Origin: Dama dama
Lineage: Eukaryota > Chordata > Mammalia > Artiodactyla > Cervidae
DNA length: 64,000 bases
NCBI RefSeq assembly: GCF_033118175.1
Contig: NC_083711.1
Location: 42,480,001 to 42,544,000 of the forward strand
Direction: 5' to 3'
Shown here piece after piece: positions 1-10,990 of this stretch. Position 1 is the stretch's first letter. The number at the start of each line of letters is the position of its first letter. Under the pieces are notes generated by a model that did not search any database, was not told the DNA's origin, and saw only the letters and a list, made by a program, of their open reading frames with translations. The translations under genes and the position numbers were made by a program.

Positions 1-716
1 TGGAGTCTATAGATTTGCGAGGCATGTTTTCCTGGAGAATGTTGTGTAAGCTATTCAGCTCCCTAAGGTATACTGGAGACGTGTGATGTAACCTAAATGC
101 TCCCCATGTGTGAAGTGGCCCATCAATTTTGCTTCTAGAAATCATCTGTTATTCTCAGCTAGAAAACGTTCTGAGGCAGAAGCATGACTTAAGCCACACT
201 GGATGTCTCTGCTGCTTTTGTGCCGCTTGATTGCTTATATACTTGAAATTATTTTAGTAAAGCTTGAAGGTAAGCTCTCTGGTTAATGAGAATCTGATTA
301 GACAAGAAAGTCCTTTGTGTAGGCTCACCCTCAAACCCCAGCCAGTCATCTCTGATGAAACTAAATTGAGGAACATGATTTAGACCTGAGTCCCAAGTGC
401 AAGGCTCTTATTCCAGTCCCACCTCTAAGTCTTAGAACTCAGTCAAATCACCCAGCCAACTGTTAGAAAGTAGTAGCCCTTCTGCTTATGTCCTCTGCAG
501 GGAAATATGATTAAGAGGATGAAGGGAATTAATTAAGAGATTTCTTAATGTGGAAAAATCCTTTATAAGTAGAATAAAAGTTCTTGGCTATAATCTTAAA
601 AAGAGGATGAAGGGATAGGATCCAATGTGCCAGAGCTCAACTAGGTTCAAAAGAACAAGAGAGGTTGTGATGTTCAGGAATTGTGACTTTTTTCCATTTT
701 GCCTTTATCCACTAGT
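1..716. other. Non-coding sequence, no recognised repeat
   Basis: No gene or recognisable transposon is seen. A 15-bp motif AAGAGGATGAAGGGA occurs twice, near 514 and 601, about 87 bp apart. The last bases, AAAAATAATAA at 717-727, are the left target-site copy of the following BovB. Confidence 0.5.
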
Positions 717-727
717 AAAAATAATAA

Positions 728-1844
728 GTAGAAAAATGTCTACTTCTGCTTTATTGACTACACCAAAGCCTTTGACTATGTGGATCACAACAAACTGGAA
801 AATTAAAATTCTTTAAGAGATGGGAATACCAGACCACCTTACCTGCCTCCTGAGAAATTTGTATGCAGGTCACGAAGCAACAGTTAGAACTGGACATAGA
901 ACAACAGACTGGTTCCAAATTGGGAAAGGAGTACATCAAGGCTGTATATTGTCACCCTGCTTATTTAACTTATATGCAGAGTACATCATGCAAAATGCTG
1001 GGCTGGATGAAGCACAAGCTGGAATCAAGATTGCTGGGAGAAATATCAATAACCTCAGATATGCAAATGACACCACCCTTATGGCAGAAAGTGAAGAAGA
1101 ACTAAAGAGCCTCTTGATGAAAGTGAAAGAGGAAAGTGAAAAAATTGGCTTAAAACTCAGAAAACTTTCAGAAAACTAAGATCATGGCATCTGGTCCCAT
1201 CACTTCATGGCAAATAGATGTGGAAACAATGGAAACAGTGACAGACTTTATTTTCTTGGGCTCCAAGAGTCACTGCAGATGGTGACTGCAGCCATAAAAT
1301 CAAAAGACCCTTGCTCCTTGGAAGAGAAGCTATGACCAACCTAGACAGCATATTAAAAAGGAGAGACGTTACTTTTCCATCAAAGGTCCGTCTAGTCAAA
1401 GCTATGGTTTTTCCAGTAGTCATGTATGAACGTGAGAGTTGGACTATAAAGAAAGCTGAGTGCCGAAGAATTGATGCTTTGGAACTGTGGTGTTGGAGAA
1501 GACTCTTCAGAGTCCCTTGGACTGCAAGCAGATCCAACCTGCCCATCCAAAAGGAAATCAGTCCTGAATATTCATTGGAAGGATTAATGCTGAAACTGAA
1601 ACTCCAGTACTTTGACCACCTGATGTGAAGAACTGACTCATTGGAAAACACCCTGATGCTGGAAAAGATTGAAGGCAGGAGGAGAAGGGGATGACAGAGG
1701 ATGAGATGGTTGGATGGAATCACCGACTCGATGGACATGAGTTTCAGCAAGCTCTGGGAGTTGATGATGGACAGGAAAACCTGGTGTGCTGTAGTCCGTG
1801 GGATTGCAAAGAGTCGGACACGACTGAGTGACTGAACTGAAATG
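728..1844 (+). mobile_element. BovB (RTE-clade) LINE, 5'-truncated copy
   Basis: The sequence matches the 3' third of BovB ORF2 and its characteristic end, with GAGTCGGACACGACTGAGTG near 1811-1830. It begins at the reverse transcriptase palm (FCFIDYTKAFDYVDH readable near 742). AAAAATAATAA occurs on both sides (717-727 and 1845-1855), a plausible target-site duplication. Several frame breaks and an altered catalytic box make it inactive. Confidence 0.93.
820..1179 (+). pseudogene. Broken BovB reverse transcriptase fragment (YADD changed to YAND)
   Basis: This 119-codon open segment carries RT motif B (GVHQGCILSP) and the segment LRYANDTTLMAES. The metal-binding YADD box reads YAND, so the second catalytic Asp is Asn. 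The frame breaks right after residue LKLRKLSEN, where an 11-12 bp CAGAAAACT duplication is present; the C-terminal part reappears in another frame at ~1311-1628. This is a fossil of an RTE-type LINE protein. Confidence 0.85.
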
Positions 1845-1860
1845 AAAAATAATAATAATA

Positions 1861-2024
1861 GATATCATTCATTGACTGTATTAGCTATTTTTCCTCTCCT
1901 TGTTTGAAGAGGCACGTAGATGAAGAGAGTCTTGAATTGTTCGCTTCAGCAAACTTGGGGTTAGGTTGGGGGGGCATCTCCTCCTTTATATAAACTTGAG
2001 GCGAGGATGGTGATAATTCTTCCC
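1861..2024 (+). repeat. Inverted repeat, left arm
   Basis: The sequence from GATATCATTCATTGACTG through AGGATGGTGATAATTCTTCC is found again in inverted orientation at 2376-2530 and 2746-2787. Shared blocks include TCTCCTTGTTTGAAGAGGC (19 bp exact), AGTCTTGAATTGTTC (15 bp exact) and GGTAGGTTGGGGGGG with one change. I do not recognise it as a known transposon. Confidence 0.85.
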
Positions 2025-2375
2025 TAACCATTTATTCTTTCTTTAACTATTCATTGAGTACCACGAGGTACCAGTGGTAAACAGGGAAAATTCAAACCTT
2101 GTTTGACTTGGCTACAGTTATTGTTGTGAGTAATTAACTGTCCATCATTTTTAATTCAGGAGTCTCATGTCTTCTGCCAACAGCCATGAAACTTGCTGGG
2201 CTTACTTTTTAGCTTGCACGCAGGGTGAGATATCAGCCCCTTCATAGTTTTTGACGTTGCAGTACAAATGTCTTCTCCCATGTTGTGGCTTGCCCTTTTA
2301 CTCTTTTGGAGTTTTATGTTTTTGTCTTTTACAGAAAGATGTTAGTACTTTTTATGTAATTTATTATATCTATGT

Positions 2376-2530
2376 CTCAAGTTTCTATAAGAGGAGATTC
2401 CCCCCCAACCTACCCACAAGGTAGCAGGTAGGCCGTTTTCTGGGTGAACAATTCAAGACTGTCTCCATCTATGTACTTGAGCCTCTTCAAACAAGGAGAG
2501 AAGCAGCTAATGCAGTCAATGAATGGTATC
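2376..2530 (-). repeat. Inverted repeat, right arm part 1
   Basis: The reverse complement matches 1861-1999, with an extra ~16 bp near the ACCTGCTACCTTGTG block. It begins with CTCAAGTTTCTATAA (2376-2390), which is repeated in the same orientation at 2772-2785. Confidence 0.85.
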
Positions 2531-2745
2531 TATTTTCTTTATGGTGGGATATGATTTGTACCTACATATTATGATACTATGGTAATTAAGTTAATGTGGC
2601 ACTAGCTTGAGGATCAGTAAAACAATTAAGTAGAATAAAGTCAGATCCATGTTAATGTGGACATTTGATTTATGACAGAGGTCAAAGTCAGAGTGCTAGA
2701 AAAAGGACAGACTTACTAACCAGGACACAAAGACAGCATTAATCA

Positions 2746-2787
2746 TAGGGAAGAACTGGCACCATCCTTGCCTCAAGTTTCTATAAA
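2746..2787 (-). repeat. Inverted repeat, right arm part 2 (out of order)
   Basis: The reverse complement reads TTATAGAAACTTGAGGCAAG then GATGGTGCCAGTTCTTCCC and matches 1985-2024. In the left arm this piece directly follows the part matching 2376-2530. Here it lies on the other side, ~215 bp away. Confidence 0.75.
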
Positions 2788-4440
2788 GACTGCGTTGGCT
2801 ATTCGGGGTCTTTTGTGTTCCCATACACCTTTCATATATATATTAGAACCAGCTTGTCAAGTTTCCTGAAAAACTTGTTGAGATTTTGATTGGGATTACA
2901 TTGTGTTGTGTGTTGGTTGCTCAGTCATGTCCAACTCTTTGCGACTCCCGAGGAGCCTGCTAGACTCTGTAGCCTGCCAGGCTTCTCTGTTCATGGAATT
3001 CTCCGGTTGAGAACACTGGAATGGGTGGCCATCTCCTTCTCCCCGGGGTCTTCCTGGCGCAGGGATAGAGCCTGGGTCTCCTGCCTCACAGGCACGTTCT
3101 TCTCTGTCCGAGCTACCATCTGTGAGATTCCACAGTGCCTTGTTTTCATATTTTCATGGTCTGTTGTTTCATTTCTCTGGAATTTCATACTCTGTATGTT
3201 CCTTAGAAACATACATATTTTTTATATTTGTAGGCCTTATTTTACCATCATTGGCTTTAATTTGGGGATTACATTAAGTCTATCAATTTGTAGAGTTTAG
3301 ACATTTTCTATTATTTCACGATATTGGTAAATTTTTTAAGTCTAAAAATTTGTCCTTAGATCCTTTAGGATTTTCAACAAAACTTTCACCATTATGTATT
3401 ATGTAGAAATACATACATGTAATTTTTCTAGACTCTATATGATAATATTTTGCTTAGGATTTTTCTATTTATTTCATAAGTGAGACTACCTATAATTTTT
3501 TATTCTTAAAATACTATTAGAGTTTGGAATCAAGGGTTAACTAGCCTCATAAAATGAACTGAATAGTGGGCTCATTTATATAAACTGGAATAGTTTATGT
3601 AACATTACAGTTATTATTTTTTTTCCATGTATGTTTGGAAGAATCTCCAGTTGAAGCCATATGAGCCTGGAGTTTCTTTTGTGGGGTGAATTTTGAATGT
3701 TGATAGTTTCTTTAATGGTTATAAGACTCTTAAGTTTTTTCTTTCTTCCTGAATCAGTTCCGTGAGTTTGGGGGTTTTGTTTTTATTTGTGCTTTCAGTA
3801 ATTTTCCCATTTCATCCAAGTTTACAAAGTTACTGACATAGAACTGTGCACAATATCTCCTTGTTATCTTTTTAGTATTTGTAGGATTTATAATAATGTC
3901 TTCTTTTTATTTTGGTTAACCAGTCTTTCCTGAGGTTTGTCAAATTTTTATCAGGGTCCAGTACTCAAAACAGTGTTCATCTTTTTTATTATAAGTCTGT
4001 ATTCTATTTCCAAACATGTGGAGATTTTCTGGCTGCCTTTCTTATTATTTTCTTATTTTTATTATGATAAGGAAGCATATGTTATATCAGCTCTCTGAAA
4101 TTTATTTTGACTTGCTTTGGGTCAATTTTTGTGAATATTTTATGTTGCTTTGAGAAGAATGTGAATTTTATATTTCTTTATAGGTACACTGTTGTATACT
4201 ATTCATTCAGTGACATGTTCATTTCAATAAAATGAATGTTCATTCAGTGACATTTGTTAATTTTCTTATTCAAATCTTTTATGGTGTTACTTAAAAAAAA
4301 AAACAAAAAACACCCTGATTCTTCAGTCAGTTATTGAATGAGATATGTATAATTTGAATTGGTACATTTTTCCTTATAGCTCAGTCAAATTGCACTTTAT
4401 ATATTTGAAGGCCATGTTATTGTAGCATAGAAGTTTTGTT
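2788..4440 (-). mobile_element. Old L1 LINE (ORF2 region), minus strand, interrupted
   Basis: The + strand reads as antisense L1: TTGGCTATTCGGGGTCTTTT at the start, TTGGGGATTACATTAAGTCT near 3262, GAATCTCCAGTTGAAGCC near 3642 and GAGAAGAATGTGAATTTTAT near 4152. These are typical of reversed mammalian L1 ORF2. The copy is very diverged, with no usable reading frame. A Bov-tA and ~130 bp of unassigned sequence interrupt it at 2906-3260. Confidence 0.75.
2906..3125 (-). mobile_element. Bov-tA SINE, minus strand
   Basis: Reads GTTGCTCAGTCATGTCCAAC, then the Bov-A body (TGGAATTCTCC, AATGGGTGGCCATCTCCTTC), then the reversed tRNA-Glu-derived head. It lies inside the antisense L1. Confidence 0.92.
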
Positions 4441-4534
4441 TTGCTAGTGGTTTTCCTACTAACTTTAGAACCCTTGGGGGTCACTCTATTTTGGCTATTC
4501 AAAAGTGGGTTCTATTCTCCCTCCTTGGTCTTTA

Positions 4535-4655
4535 GTTAGTGCCTCCTCGGTTGTGTCCAGCTCTTTGTGACCCCGTGGGCTGTAGCCCGCCAGGCTCCTC
4601 TGTCCGTGGGGTTTTCCAGTCAGAAGTAGGGAGTGGGTTGCCATGCCCTCCTCCA
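4535..4655 (-). mobile_element. Bov-A SINE fragment, minus strand
   Basis: Contains GTTGTGTCCAGCTCTTTGTG, GCCAGGCTCCTCTGTCCGTG and GAGTGGGTTGCCATGCCCTC. The tRNA head is missing. Confidence 0.88.
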
Positions 4656-5076
4656 AGTGAGTTAGACAGTACTGCTTCGTTTGTTTTAGTGGTTTGTGCT
4701 TCTGAATAATATTTAATTTGAATAGCTTATTCTATGACTTAACTGTTAAGTGTATAGTGGGGAGCTCCTGAAGTATTTTTAATAATGGAGTGACATGATT
4801 ACATTTATATTAGAATTATTAATTCCATATAGTAGATGGATACAAGGGTGCAAACACAAAGGAAAGCTGATTAGGAAGTTGTTGAAATTTTTAAGGTGGC
4901 TAATGATTATCAGTGGGTTAATGTTAGGACACAGAGGTATTCAAAATAAAGTGATATTTAAGCATTTCATTAACTCATCATAGTTGATTCAGTTTGTAAA
5001 ATATCACGGTTAACAAGAATTTATTTTGTATTGATAACTTGAAAAGCCTCTAACGGATATCAAACAAAATGAAGCA

Positions 5077-5151
5077 GGCTGATTCATGTCAATGTATGAC
5101 AAAACCCACTGAAATGTTGTGAAGTAATTAGCCTCCAACTAAAAAAAAAAT
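5077..5151 (+). mobile_element. Minimal 75-bp L1 3' end with target duplication
   Basis: Contains the artiodactyl L1 terminus (GTAATTAGCCTCCAACTAA plus A-tail). AAAATGAAGC flanks it on both sides (5067-5076 and 5152-5161), so this is an independent, extremely 5'-truncated insertion. Confidence 0.85.
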
Positions 5152-5161
5152 AAAATGAAGC

Positions 5162-6146
5162 TGAACAAATAAGTTTAGTATAAGTATATAACAAGTTTGA
5201 CAATGGGAGCACATAAATTTTTCTATTTAAAAAATGCAAGCTTTTTTTTCAAGATTTCTAAATAGTGATTGAAAAGTGTGGCTGAGGATGACCTGGCTAT
5301 TTTTGACTTGGGAGGAAGCGCTTCTTTGTCATTTGAGTATTCCTGTCATTTGGTGGTCTGTGTTATTTTCGCTTCTGCTGAATCCTTTGCATCTTCTTTC
5401 TGCTGGGAACAATGATTTTTATAATCCAGAGGATTTGACCTGAGGGTGAAGAAGGAAGATTAGACCAGCGTATCCATCAAGAGTCCCTGTGACTCTTTTT
5501 CCTCCCATCAGAATGGTCTCAATTCTGACGGTTCCTTACAGGTATCTGAACTTGCCATGCCTTTGACCTAAATAGAGTCACTAAAATGCCTTTGGTAAAC
5601 TTTATGGGCTTTTAATTCTTTTATAACTTGACCACTGCAGGAGTTAAATGATTTCATTCTTTAGTAGGAGATAGCTGTTGTTTTCCTCCAGAGAATTGTT
5701 TAGAGAACAGTGGTTTTCAGACTTTATTCTGTAACTATATAGGGGTTCTGTAGCATTGTTTTTGGAGCATCTTGAGGGAAGAAGGGGGAATGACCAGGAT
5801 AGTCTCTTAGTTCACCACAGCAAATCCAAGTAGAACCATAGTATTTCCATCTGATTAAACTGGTGGGATTTTATTTGAAGAAGTTTCTTGTTACTAAAAA
5901 AAAAAAATTTAAAAAAAAGTCTGAAAAACTCTTTTTTAGTGATAAGCAATCTATTTATTCATGGACCAAAGTCAAGTCAATTGTGGTGGTTTTCTTGAAA
6001 GCTTTTTAGTTCTTTTTCTTTGTATGAGTAAACAGGCTATATCTGGTATTAGATCCAAGACCCTATCCTAAAAGTTTGGCAGGCCTAATATCTTCTGTTG
6101 TCACTCTTCTCTAATTTAAGCAACACAAAACTAAATTCCTCATGTT
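5162..6146. other. No gene or recognised repeat
   Basis: A/T-rich single-copy-looking sequence with A-runs near 5896-5925. Nothing else is supported. Confidence 0.45.
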
Positions 6147-6158
6147 CAGTCTCAGCAG

Positions 6159-6360
6159 GTGGTGGTGGTGGTTTAGTCACTAAGTCGTGTCCGACTCTTG
6201 TGACCCCATGGTCTGTAGCCCGCCAGGCTCCTGTGTCCATGGGATTCTCCAGGCAAGAATACTGGAGTGGGTTGCCATTTCCTTCTCCAGGGGATCTTCC
6301 CGACCCAGGGATTGAACCCGGGTCTCGTGCACTGCCAGCAGATTCTTTACCAACTGAGCT
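6159..6360 (-). mobile_element. Bov-tA SINE with 12-bp target duplication
   Basis: A full Bov-tA in reverse, with (GGT)n at the left, the Bov-A body, and the tRNA head ending TTTACCAACTGAGCT. CAGTCTCAGCAG (6147-6158) and CAGTCTTAGCAG (6361-6372) are the target-site copies, with one mismatch. Confidence 0.94.
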
Positions 6361-6372
6361 CAGTCTTAGCAG

Positions 6373-7334
6373 AGAGCTTTTAATACCTAACCCACCCTCC
6401 CATACCCATAATGAGGTAATTAACTGTTGGGAAGATATGCTAAACTTGTACATCTTGTACAAGTAGAAATTGATAATAAATATGTTAGAACTTGTCATTT
6501 ATAATCTATTTCAGGAGTGTCTAGTGTCATTACTCTGCTCTACCAGTATTATATTAAAAATAACTCTTCTTTAAGGTAAAAACTTACTGTGAGTAGAGAG
6601 AAGATAATTATCAGCATTATCAGTTTTGTTTCTTAAGCTGACAAAGGAATAGCTTCTGGGTATGGTGTCTCTGAAAATAGCAAGCTCCATCACATTTCTT
6701 TATCTTGAATTTACAGAACTTCTTTGATAATAAACAGTTTGATATCTAGATATTTGATTATTTACTCTGAGCACAGTGAAGATTACCCTGAAGGCTTGTA
6801 AAATAATACTTTTGAAACTGATGATAGCACTGGGTAACTACCAACCTAGAAATATCTTTGTTTTAGGTAGTTACAGTACCTGAAACTTAATTTTGCATCT
6901 ACATTTATATGATAGATTGTACATGAGCTTCAACTTTTCACCTTAATGCTTTCTTTCGCTGTAGAACATAATAATGGTAGGGATTTTTATATTTACTTTC
7001 TTGCTGGGGCTGCTGTTTGCCGGCAAAAGTAGTAAACTGATACAGAGTGATATGATAAGAAATAGGCAGTGGGAGAATGAAAGAAATGGGAATTGCTGAA
7101 AAGGAACAAAAATAGAAAAATTGGAAAGGAATACGAGGAGCCAGCAATGTGATATAGGAAAAAATATATGAAATGATAAGGAAAAGTAAATGAAATGGAA
7201 CTCCCCAGAAGAAGAGATATGAAATGTAGTGGAATTAAACATTATGGTAGAGGGCAGACAAAGGGAACAACCTAGAGGTACAGGCTTTATGGAGTTCGTA
7301 ACAGTTGGTTAAAAGTGTGATTTTATCATTTTGT
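6373..7334. other. No gene or recognised repeat
   Basis: A/T-rich; 6935-7240 is purine-rich on the + strand. Open frames here are short and low-complexity. Confidence 0.45.
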
Positions 7335-7463
7335 TGAGCGTGTCAGTCACTCAGTCGTGTCCGACTCTTTGCGACCTTGTGGACTGTAGCCTGCCAGGCT
7401 CCTCTGTCCTTGGGATTCTTTAGGCAAGAATACTGGAGTGGGTTGCCATTCCCTTCTCCAGGA
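7335..7463 (-). mobile_element. Bov-A SINE monomer, minus strand
   Basis: Reads CACTCAGTCGTGTCCGACTC through GGAGTGGGTTGCCATTCCCT and CTTCTCCAGG; no tRNA head. Confidence 0.9.
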
Positions 7464-8104
7464 CCATTTGTTAAATTTTGTAGTAATTAAAGTTTTTCTA
7501 TTAGTATATCAAATAAGGTTAATATATTTTTTAAAGAGTAGATTTGTTTTCTTCTTTTTAAATCAGACTGCCTTTCCTCTCCCCCTGCCCCTACATCCTT
7601 TGTTAATTTCCCTTACGATACTAGAAGGGGAGTGTCAGGGTCAACATTTGTTTTTAAGTAGATCTTAACTGCACTTTTGGTACCACATATCTCAGTTTTA
7701 AAATAATGACCATGGTTTTCTATCAAGACAAGTTCACGTACTCAACATTACCTAACTGTTCCACTCAATGAGAATTGAGAGCCCAACTACGAAGCAGTAA
7801 CCTTCCTTAAGAGGCTGTTTTCCTCTCTGTAGGAATTTATTGTTGGCAAGAGGAACAATCTTTTTTTACTAATTATAAAAAATGATGTAAACTTATAAAT
7901 CACTTGTTAGCAAAGGTTTTATTATTATTATTTTTCCTAAATAAACCCTCTGGCCCCTGTTGTTTCCATCTGTTCTGTTCTATCAGAGTCGTAGATTGCT
8001 GAACTCTTCCCTACTCAGAATTTTTTAGTTAGATGTGTAGTTCAGTATATTCCTTTGTTTTGCACTGAAACGTTCTCTTGTTGACCCACCTCTTAATTAA
8101 GGTA

Positions 8105-8245
8105 ACCTTCATTCTTTCACTTATTTCAAAAAATATGTTTTGAGAATATACTTTCTAGTTGTGCTATCAATAAAAACATACAAAATGAATATAGCATAAA
8201 TCCTGTTTTCAAGGAGCTGAAAATTTATTGCTTAGGAAAAACATA
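8105..8245 (-). mobile_element. L2 LINE 3' fragment (tentative)
   Basis: Resembles the reversed L2 3' end (…CTAGTTGTGCTATCAATAAA… CAAGGAGCTGAAAATTTATT). The rest of 7464-8262 shows no recognised feature. Confidence 0.35.
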
Positions 8246-8262
8246 AGAGGGAGGAATTACTT

Positions 8263-8364
8263 GGTTTCAGAGATTAAGTGAGCTTTGAAGTAGGTCTGGA
8301 AATACGAATCAGTGAAGGTTTCAGAGACTAAGCGAGCTTTGAAGTAGATCTGGAAATTTGAATT
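8263..8364 (+). repeat. Tandem duplication, 54-bp unit, two copies
   Basis: Unit 1 starts GGTTTCAGAGATTAAGTGAG at 8263; unit 2 starts GGTTTCAGAGACTAAGCGAG at 8317. Both continue AGCTTTGAAGTAG(A/G)TCTGGAAAT. About five or six differences separate them. Confidence 0.9.
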
Positions 8365-8994
8365 AAAGTTCACCTGCTCAAAAGCAAACTGAAAAATAAT
8401 GTATCTAAGCATTAGGACTCACTAAGCATCTAGAGAGATGAGGCAGAGAATCATCAGGGATCTTCGCAGTCATCAGGGATCCCGGCCCTATCTATCTTCT
8501 ATCTCGTGATCCAGAGGGACATTTCCAACTCTTAGTGTTTATCTGCACTGCAGCTAGTAGGAAGGAGAAAAAGAGCACATCTCACCTTACTTCCTTCCAT
8601 TCACATCTTATGGGTCAGAGTTAGACATATGACCACCTTTAGTGAAAGACAGTCTAGGAAATTAGCCTTCGCTGTGCCTAGTTCAAAATTTCATTAGTAC
8701 AGAAGGAAGTGAGAACAAATGTTGAAGAACAATTAGAAGTGTCTGTTGCAGGCTGGAAATTCCTTGATCAGATAACATTGCCGTATGCAAAAAAAATTAA
8801 CAAGGAAAATCCTTCAGCAAGAAAGCCAGTTTGAAGATTTTACAATAAGAAGTAGATGACAAGGCCTTAACTAAGTGAATGGGAAGGAAATATAGATATG
8901 TGGTCAGATTTGCAAGATATTTTCAACGGAGAATTAATGGGAGTTGGTGATTGATTGGCTCTGGAGTGGGAAGAAAAGGAAGGTATTGAGGGTA
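8365..8994. other. No gene or recognised repeat
   Basis: Mixed-composition sequence; a short TCATCAGGGATC motif occurs twice near 8451 and 8471. Nothing else is supported. Confidence 0.4.
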
Positions 8995-9180
8995 ACTGTT
9001 TAAGAGCGTGAGCTGTACACCACTATTACATAGATTTGAATCCTGGTTTGGATACTTAGACTGGTTTCATACAAGTTGCTTAACTAACCCTCTTGCCTTA
9101 GTTACCTCATCTGCAAAGTGAGAATAGTAACTTAATTGAGAGATTGAATGAGATGATAACATGTAAAACATCTAACTCTA
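8995..9180 (+). mobile_element. MIR SINE, plus strand
   Basis: Shows the MIR order: GTTTAAGAGCGTGAGCTGTA, then GATTTGAATCCTGG, then CAAGTTGCTTAACTAACCCT, then CTCATCTGCAAAGTGAGAAT. Confidence 0.8.
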
Positions 9181-9403
9181 GGGGAAGATAAACCAAAGAT
9201 AAAGTTATAGGGAAGACTGATATTTAAGGCATAGGAAGAAGGGGAAAGGTAGATAAGAAAGCTAAAAGGGAACCTCAGAGAAGTAGGAGATGAACAAAAA
9301 AAGAACAGTATCCAGGAAGACAAAATGAGAGGAAATTTCTCGAAACTGAGGATGAGTGACAGAATTAAGTACTATGGTGAGGTTTTTGTGAAAATAAACT
9401 TCT

Positions 9404-10546
9404 TAACTTCAGTTCAGTTGCTCAGTTGTGTCCGACTCTGTGACGCCATGGACTATAGCATACCAGGCCTCCCTGTCCATCACCAACTCCTGGGGTTTAC
9501 CCAAACTCATGCCCATTGAGTTGGTGATGCCATCCAAGCATCTCATCCTCTGTCATCCCCTTCTCCTCTTGCCCTCAATCTTTCCCAGCATCAGGGCCTT
9601 TTCAAATGAGTCAGCTCTTCACATCAGGTGGACAAAGTATTAAGAGTTTCAGCTTCAACATCAGTCCTTCCAATGAACACCCAGGACTGATCTTTTTTAG
9701 TATTGACTGGTTGGATCTCCTTGCAGTCCAAGGGACTCTCAAGAATCTTCTCCAACACCACAGTTCAAAAGCATCAATTCTTCGGTGCTCAGCTTTCTTT
9801 ATAGTCCAACTCTGACATCCATACATGACCACTGGAAAAACCATAGCTTTGACTAGATGGACCTTTGTTGGAAAGGTAATGTCTGCTTTTTAATATGCTG
9901 TATAGGTTGGTCATAACTTTCCTTCCAGGGAGTAAGCATCTTTTAATTTTATGGCTGCATTCACCATCTGCAGTGGTTTTGGAGTCCAGAAAGATAGTCT
10001 GCCACTGTTTCCACTGTTTCCCAATAATTTGCCATGAATTGATGGGACCAGATGCCATGATCTTAGTTTTCTGAATGTTGAGCGTTAAGCCAACTTTTTC
10101 ACTCTCCTCTTTCACTTTCATCAAGAGGCTCTTTAGTTCTTCTTTGCTTTCTGCCATAAGGGTGGTGTCATCTGCATATCTGAGGTTATTGATATGTCTT
10201 CTGGCAATCTTGATTCCAGCTTGGGCTTCATCCAGCCCAGTATGTCTCATATAACTCTGCATATAAGTTAAATAAACAGGGTGACAATATACAGACTTGA
10301 TGTACTGCTTTTCCTATTTGGAACCAGTCTGTTCCATGTCCAGTTCTAACTGGTGCTTCCTGACCTGCATACAGAGTTCTCAAGAGGCAGGTCAGGTGGT
10401 CTGGTATTCCCATCTCTTTAAGAATTTTCCACAATTTGTGGTGATTCACATAGTCCAAGGCTTTGGCATAGTCAATAAAGCAGAAATAGATGTTTTTCTG
10501 GAACTCTCTTACTTTTTCAGTGGTGCCTTTTTACTCATTTTATCAG
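9404..10546 (-). mobile_element. BovB LINE, 5'-truncated, minus strand
   Basis: Starts at the reversed BovB 3' end (CTTCAGTTCAGTTGCTCAGT) and runs back to the RT palm. BovB similarity ends near 10518, with ~28 bp of other sequence before a possible 9-bp target copy. TAAACTTCT occurs at 9395-9403 and 10547-10555. Confidence 0.92.
9789..10262 (-). pseudogene. Broken BovB reverse transcriptase fragment, YADD box kept
   Basis: 157 open codons include LRYADDTTLMAES with both catalytic Asp, then EESEKVGLTLNIQKTKIMAS and the post-RT region. A neighbouring frame at 10228-10458 carries the palm start (KLWKILKEMGIPDHLTCLLR). Frameshifts separate these segments, so no full polymerase is encoded. Confidence 0.82.
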
Positions 10547-10655
10547 TAAACTTCTGAGGAAAACATATTTTAATCTACCATTTAGAGTTATGGAAACAAA
10601 ATTTGGTTAAAGGAATTACCAGATTCTTTGGAACTTGGAACAATTACCAAATTAT

Positions 10656-10990
10656 TCTTGGACTGCAAGAAGATCCAGTCAGTCAATCCTAAAGGAAATC
10701 AGTCCTGAATATTCATTGGAATGACTGATGCTGAAGCTGAAACTCAAAACTTTGGCCACCTGATGCAAAGAACTGACTCATTGGAAAAGACCCTGATGCT
10801 GGGAAAGACTGAAGGCGGAAGGAGAGGGGGTAACAGAGGATGAGATGGTTGGATGGCATCACCAACTCAATGGACATAAGTTTGAGTAAGCTCCAGGAGT
10901 TGGTGATGGACAGGGAAGCCTGGCATGCTGCAGTCCATGGGGTCGCAAAGAGTTGGACAGGACTGAGCGACTGAACTGAGCTGAACTGAT
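10656..10990 (+). mobile_element. BovB 3' fragment, plus strand
   Basis: Begins TTGGACTGCAAGAAGATCC and ends with GTCGCAAAGAGTTGGACAGG and repeated CTGAACTGAG. Only the last ~335 bp of BovB is present. It lies ~110 bp from the opposite-strand copy at 9404-10546. Confidence 0.92.

Noticed and set aside
6098..6466. Open frames on both strands of Bov-tA/Bov-A SINEs (also 18287-18529, 37810-38161, 41878-42381, 53797-54060 and 57896-58256)
   Set aside because: These are translations of SINE bodies, which happen to lack stops in several frames. They are not genes.
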